A stretch of 8,939 nt of DNA. Source: Acidobacteriota bacterium. Its GTDB lineage: Bacteria > Acidobacteriota > Terriglobia > UBA7540. The stretch lies in assembly GCA_021827245.1 (NCBI GenBank), contig JAKAWN010000289.1, positions 1 through 8,939 on the forward strand, given 5' to 3'. Both the position numbers and the translations under genes were made by a program. The notes under the pieces were generated by a model that was not told where the DNA came from, made no database searches, and saw only the letters and a list, made by a program, of their open reading frames with translations. Below, piece after piece: positions 6,661-8,939 of this stretch (within the stretch, counting starts at the first letter, position 1; every line of letters starts with the position of its first letter).

Positions 6661-7341
6661 ATTGAACGCCTGCCCACCCTTGGGAGAGTATTTCGTCAGC
6701 GCGCTGTCTAAAGGTTGAGCCGCCCGAGGAGTGCGCACTGTGCCGTCGATCAGAATCTCTTTAGCCGTCACCTTACGCCCATAAAGCTTCTGGTTGTCGT
6801 CCTCATCTTGCTTCACGACGGCTCCACTGAGCGACACTCCTGCAAACAAACCCTGGGACCGCGAGTAGCTGAGAATCTCGGCGTGGAGCTGAGCGTCGGT
6901 CGCGCCTTGGGCGGAACGGCCCACCGGCCCGGCCGCTGCGGATGCTTCTGCGCCCAGCTTAACGCTGTCCTGGACCAGCTTTCTTGCACCGTCGGAGTTC
7001 ATAACCAGGAAGACGACGTCGGTGGACTTACCGCCGATCTGGAATCCAAAGCTCCCACCGCCCACAGTAAACATCGAAGGCGCGCCCCACACACCGTTGC
7101 CACCCCGGCGGCACACCAGCACACCTCGTCCATAAGTTCCCCCGAATCCGAAGGCGAATTTCATCTCTGAAGGAATGATGCCCACGCAGACAGCGTTGTT
7201 CAGCAAGTCACTGGGAATGCCCTGGTCGGGAGTTCGCATGATCTCGTTGAGAACGTTGGTGGCCTTTTGGAGTTGGGTCTCGCCTGCAAAAGCCGGCATA
7301 CAGATTGCCAGCAACAGAAAAACAAACATAAGCCTTTTCAT
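6658..7341 (-). CDS. Secreted SYLF / YSC84-family lipid-binding protein
   Basis: SYLF-domain proteins bind lipids or membranes; bacterial members are mostly secreted or periplasmic and poorly characterised. The 227-residue protein has a signal peptide (MKRLMFVFLLLAICMPAFAG, cleavage near residue 19). Family motifs are AVCVGIIPSEMKFAFGFGG (50-68), GRGVLVCR (71-78), WGAPSMFTVGGGSFGFQIGG (85-104) and TDVVFLVMN (107-115). Later come GPVGRSAQGATDA (138-150) and ILSYSRSQGLFAGVSLSGAV (156-175). The length is usual for the family. The ATG at 7341 has AAGGAG 6-7 nt upstream. It lies 82 bp downstream of the CsbD-like gene in the stress gene run. The function in envelope stress is inferred from context. 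Confidence 0.93.
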   Translation of the reverse strand: MKRLMFVFLLLAICMPAFAGETQLQKATNVLNEIMRTPDQGIPSDLLNNAVCVGIIPSEMKFAFGFGGTYGRGVLVCRRGGNGVWGAPSMFTVGGGSFGFQIGGKSTDVVFLVMNSDGARKLVQDSVKLGAEASAAAGPVGRSAQGATDAQLHAEILSYSRSQGLFAGVSLSGAVVKQDEDDNQKLYGRKVTAKEILIDGTVRTPRAAQPLDSALTKYSPKGGQAFN

Positions 7342-7400
7342 TTAACTCTCCTTTTGTCCTGCTCACATCCACGGCTTGCGTCCTGCTCATCCTTGGGGAT

Positions 7401-7420
7401 TGCCGGACGGCGAGCCGGCA
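7401..7420 (-). repeat. Perfect hairpin just after the CsbD-like gene
   Basis: TGCCGG (7401-7406) and CCGGCA (7415-7420) form a 6-bp GC-rich stem with an 8-nt loop, 3 nt after the CsbD-like stop codon. No T-run follows, so it may stabilise the transcript end or attenuate rather than terminate. Confidence 0.4.
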
Positions 7421-7423
7421 TTG

Positions 7424-7603
7424 CTAATGGTTGAGGGCTTTCTTCACCTGGCCGATTTTCTTTTGGACCTTCCCGGCCGCCTTTTCCACTTTGCCCCTCG
7501 CTTGCAAGCTGTGATTGTTCGTCAGATGTCCCACCTTCTCCTTGAACTTCCCCTTTATTTCGTGAAACTCGCCTTTCATCTCATCTTGAGAGCTTGATTT
7601 CAT
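7424..7603 (-). CDS. CsbD-like stress protein, 59 aa
   Basis: CsbD-family proteins are small, charged, stress-induced proteins of unknown mechanism, under sigma-B control in Bacillus. The translation has the typical Lys/Glu/Gly pattern: DEMKGEFHEIKGKFKEKVGH (7-26), then RGKVEKAAGKVQKKIGQVKK (36-55). Typical members carry the same K-G-x-K-E-x-x-G and G-K-x-E-x-x-x-G-K-x-Q repeats. The ATG at 7603 has AAAGGAG 8 nt upstream. It is cytoplasmic, with no membrane span. A 29-codon ORF upstream overlaps its start as ATGA, and the SYLF gene follows. Confidence 0.88.
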   Translation of the reverse strand: MKSSSQDEMKGEFHEIKGKFKEKVGHLTNNHSLQARGKVEKAAGKVQKKIGQVKKALNH

Positions 7604-7689
7604 GATGTTTGCTCCTTTACCAGGACTCCGGGCCGCGCCTGCGTTCTACGCAGCAGAGCGTCCTTATGCTTTTCAGTCTTGAAGCTCAT
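7600..7689 (-). CDS. Possible 29-aa ORF coupled to the CsbD-like gene
   Basis: The ATG at 7689 opens a 29-codon frame (beginning MSFKTEKHKDALLRRTQARP) whose TGA overlaps the CsbD-like ATG as ATGA. That overlap is typical of translational coupling. AAGGAG lies about 14 nt before the ATG, which is far. The CsbD-like ribosome binding site lies within its last codons. It may be a coupled leader peptide, a remnant, or chance. No family is recognised. Confidence 0.35.
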   Translation of the reverse strand: MSFKTEKHKDALLRRTQARPGVLVKEQTS

Positions 7690-7720
7690 GTTGCTTCTCT
7701 TCTCCTTACGGAATCGGTTG

Positions 7721-7870
7721 TTAGCAAGCCCGCCGTCTCCGCGCAAAATGGATGATCACCGCAATAATGGCCACGATGAGCAACAGGTGAATTAATCCAC
7801 CCGCCACGTGGAACACGGCCCACCCTAAAAGCCAAGCCACCAAAAGCACAGCAAATAGGACAAGAAGCAT
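7721..7870 (-). CDS. Lmo0937-family small membrane protein, 49 aa
   Basis: Members of this family (also seen as DUF5670) are tiny hydrophobic proteins often found among stress genes; their role is unknown. The translation has two hydrophobic segments (1-20 and 27-41) around the signature AWLLGW (12-17) and GGLIHLLLIVAIIAVI (24-39). It ends in the basic cap RRRRAC. The ATG at 7870 has AAGGGA 7 nt upstream. A longer open frame in another phase covers the same DNA but has no family features. Confidence 0.88.
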   Translation of the reverse strand: MLLVLFAVLLVAWLLGWAVFHVAGGLIHLLLIVAIIAVIIHFARRRRAC

Positions 7871-7980
7871 AAGCGTTCCCTTTTTCTGCTTTTAAGTAAA
7901 CTGCACAGACCATCCTCTGATGACTATCACAAGGAATTCTTGCGCGCATACGGAGGAAGATCCCAAGGGTTCTACCGTCC

Positions 7981-8148
7981 CTACGATGTCACTTTCCCCG
8001 AGCAGACTTCATGACCGCACCCGCAGCCGATTTCCGTCATATCCGTTTCTTCCGCTCCCTCACACGCAGGGCTGCAATATTTGCTATCGGGACCAGCTAT
8101 ACAGCTACACTCCGGATTCGCACATTTTCCTTTGTTCGGGTCACTCAC
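7981..8148 (-). CDS. Bacterial metallothionein-like protein, 55 aa, GTG start
   Basis: Bacterial metallothioneins of the SmtA/BmtA type sequester zinc, cadmium or related metals through Cys and His thiolate/imidazole clusters. The GTG at 8148 has GAGGAG 8 nt upstream. The 55-residue product has eight Cys (9, 14, 16, 25, 29, 42, 44, 49) and His46. The order matches the family: KCANPECSC (8-16), KYCSPACEG (23-31) and GCGCGHEVCSG (41-51). SmtA has KCACxxCxC, YYCSxxCA and GCGHxxCxC. The extra Cys in the first SmtA motif and the last Cys are absent here, while one Cys is added before the GCGH-like turn. The protein is short, Cys-rich and non-AT start, so standard calling would easily miss it. Metal resistance or stress buffering is inferred. 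No metal-sensing repressor gene is seen nearby. Confidence 0.85.
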   Translation of the reverse strand: MSDPNKGKCANPECSCIAGPDSKYCSPACEGAEETDMTEIGCGCGHEVCSGKVTS

Positions 8149-8210
8149 GGTCTTGTCTCCTCTCCTTCAAGAAACCAAATCTTTTCCTAAAGCTAGCGTA
8201 AGTTCCGCTT

Positions 8211-8465
8211 CTACGCCGCTGCGGACTTTGTGTTATCTTTGTTTGGCGCTGTGCCGGATTCGCTGTGAGGCGCGATTTCGTGAAGCATTTCACGTTCGGC
8301 TTGCAGCCAATCCTGCATCTCGGAGTTGCCCGACTTTGTCTGGAACAGTTCGTAGGCACGCTGCCTGATTTGATCTTGCAGTGTGGCCTCGGGTTTCTCT
8401 GTCTGCAGAGTCTTTTGATCTGACCCCTGCCGCCGGGTGTCACCATGATGATGCTTGTGTCCCAT
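8211..8465 (-). CDS. DUF2934 domain protein, 84 aa
   Basis: DUF2934 is a short helical domain of unknown function, common in Acidobacteriota and Proteobacteria. The signature is IRQRAYELFQ at 33-42 followed by DWLQAEREML at 51-60, matching the usual IRxRAYxLWE ... DWLxAExEL pattern. The N-terminus is His-rich and polar (MGHKHHHGD), and the C-terminus is a disordered Ser/Ala tail. The start is uncertain. The ATG at 8465 has GAAGGGA about 10 nt upstream; an in-frame ATG at 8525 has AAGGA 9 nt upstream and would add 20 residues. The gene is followed by the metallothionein-like gene after 62 bp. Confidence 0.85.
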   Translation of the reverse strand: MGHKHHHGDTRRQGSDQKTLQTEKPEATLQDQIRQRAYELFQTKSGNSEMQDWLQAEREMLHEIAPHSESGTAPNKDNTKSAAA

Positions 8466-8606
8466 AGTTGCGGTGTCCCTTCTTTCTTGTAAAGTATTTC
8501 TTTCCGCTGCTCCCTGGCTGTCCATGCCTTCACTTCCTTGTCTCGCCAGCCGTAGCAGTCCCGCTTTTCCATGCGCCTCTTAAATGGTCTTGCCCTACGC
8601 TGAGCG

Positions 8607-8687
8607 CTATCTGCGCCAGCGCGAGTATCCCCAGCCCCCCCCGCCGAACAAGAGGAGCAGCACAACAACAATCAATAGGAGTTCCAT
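8607..8687 (-). CDS. 26-aa hydrophobic Gly-rich microprotein (DUF3309-like)
   Basis: The ATG at 8687 has GAGG 6 nt upstream. The product is one membrane helix (MELLLIVVVLLLLFGGGG, 1-18) followed by WGYSRWRR. It resembles the very small DUF3309-type proteins with an L/I/V run, a glycine run and an aromatic/basic end. An 8-base G homopolymer (8635-8642) encodes the glycines and could cause frame slippage or assembly error. Losing one G would lengthen the frame greatly but destroy this family-like ending. Function unknown. Confidence 0.6.
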   Translation of the reverse strand: MELLLIVVVLLLLFGGGGWGYSRWRR

Positions 8688-8756
8688 GTCTCACCTCACT
8701 CATAAGAGTCAAAGCAACTTACCGAATCACCGGATCAAAGCACCGTTCCTGGACTG

Positions 8757-8939
8757 TTATGTCCCTTCACCACCGGTGGCCGTGCGAGCGAGAGGCTTAT
8801 CGCCTCTGACGTAGTCGGCTCCGCCCTCTCCGGTTACCGAGATATCCTGCGCTCCTGTCCGCTCCAGGATGTCCTTGGAGCGCTTCGTCCACTCCGCATT
8901 GTACGAATCAACCGAGCGGAGGCTGCCGCCGTCTTTTAC
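8757..8939 (-). CDS. General stress protein, YflT-like, C-terminal part (runs off right edge)
   Basis: The last 60 residues of a protein whose start lies beyond 8939. The pattern VKDGGSLRSVDSYNAEWTKR (1-20), SKDILERTGAQDISVTGE (21-38) and ADYVRGDKPLART matches the C-terminal domain of acidobacterial heat/general stress proteins of the YflT kind. These end in a GG-x-L-x-SV strand, an AKDIL-x-x-TGAQDIS helix-turn-strand and a D-K-P tail. Full-length relatives carry an N-terminal YflT-like domain and a glycine/alanine-rich hydrophobic middle; both are outside the window. It heads the stress gene run. Confidence 0.75.
   Translation of the reverse strand, partial: VKDGGSLRSVDSYNAEWTKRSKDILERTGAQDISVTGEGGADYVRGDKPLARTATGGEGT

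Noticed and set aside
7686..7949. 87-codon minus-strand frame
   Set aside because: It is a shadow of the Lmo0937-family gene in another phase, with no ribosome binding site or family pattern.
8141..8671. 176-codon minus-strand frame over the DUF2934 and microprotein genes
   Set aside because: It is out of frame with the DUF2934 signature and with the microprotein, and is basic and family-less, so it is a shadow.

Overview
The window reads as a chromosomal stretch of a soil-type diderm bacterium, most likely an Acidobacteriota (inference). It combines a von Willebrand A protein of the kind abundant in acidobacterial genomes, a class D-like sortase with a nearby LPxTA-like substrate, a secreted SYLF protein, and a DUF2934 / CsbD / YflT / Lmo0937 set of small stress proteins. 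Base composition is moderately GC-rich. Every gene I can support lies on the minus strand, so transcription runs from the right edge to the left. I saw no tRNA, rRNA, insertion sequence or CRISPR array.

Right part (8939 down to about 6250): a run of mostly tiny stress-type genes, each with its own ribosome binding site. In order: the C-terminus of a YflT-like general stress protein; a 26-residue hydrophobic Gly-rich microprotein; a DUF2934 protein; a 55-residue metallothionein-like protein with a GTG start; a 49-residue Lmo0937-family membrane protein; a possible 29-residue ORF overlapping the next gene by ATGA; a 59-residue CsbD-like protein; a secreted SYLF/YSC84 protein; and an 81-residue hypothetical.

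Middle (6226 to 3191): a cell-surface module. A leader with three inverted repeats precedes a secreted protein that ends in an MPKTA sorting motif, a membrane segment and a basic tail. It is followed by a 28-bp direct repeat and a three-gene operon (64-residue membrane protein, secreted VWA protein, class D-like sortase). VWA and sortase overlap by ATGA. The natural reading is that the sortase anchors or cross-links the MPKTA protein, with the VWA protein as a partner.

Left part (2840 to 1): after a gene-free gap of about 350 bp comes an orphan RsbT-type anti-sigma/switch kinase with an unusual C-terminal tail. Next are a region 2-only ECF sigma remnant with altered conserved residues, a YihY/BrkB membrane protein, and the N-terminus of another general stress protein. 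The window is therefore bracketed by two truncated general stress proteins. The whole locus looks like a stress-response and envelope-maintenance island rather than a metabolic operon.
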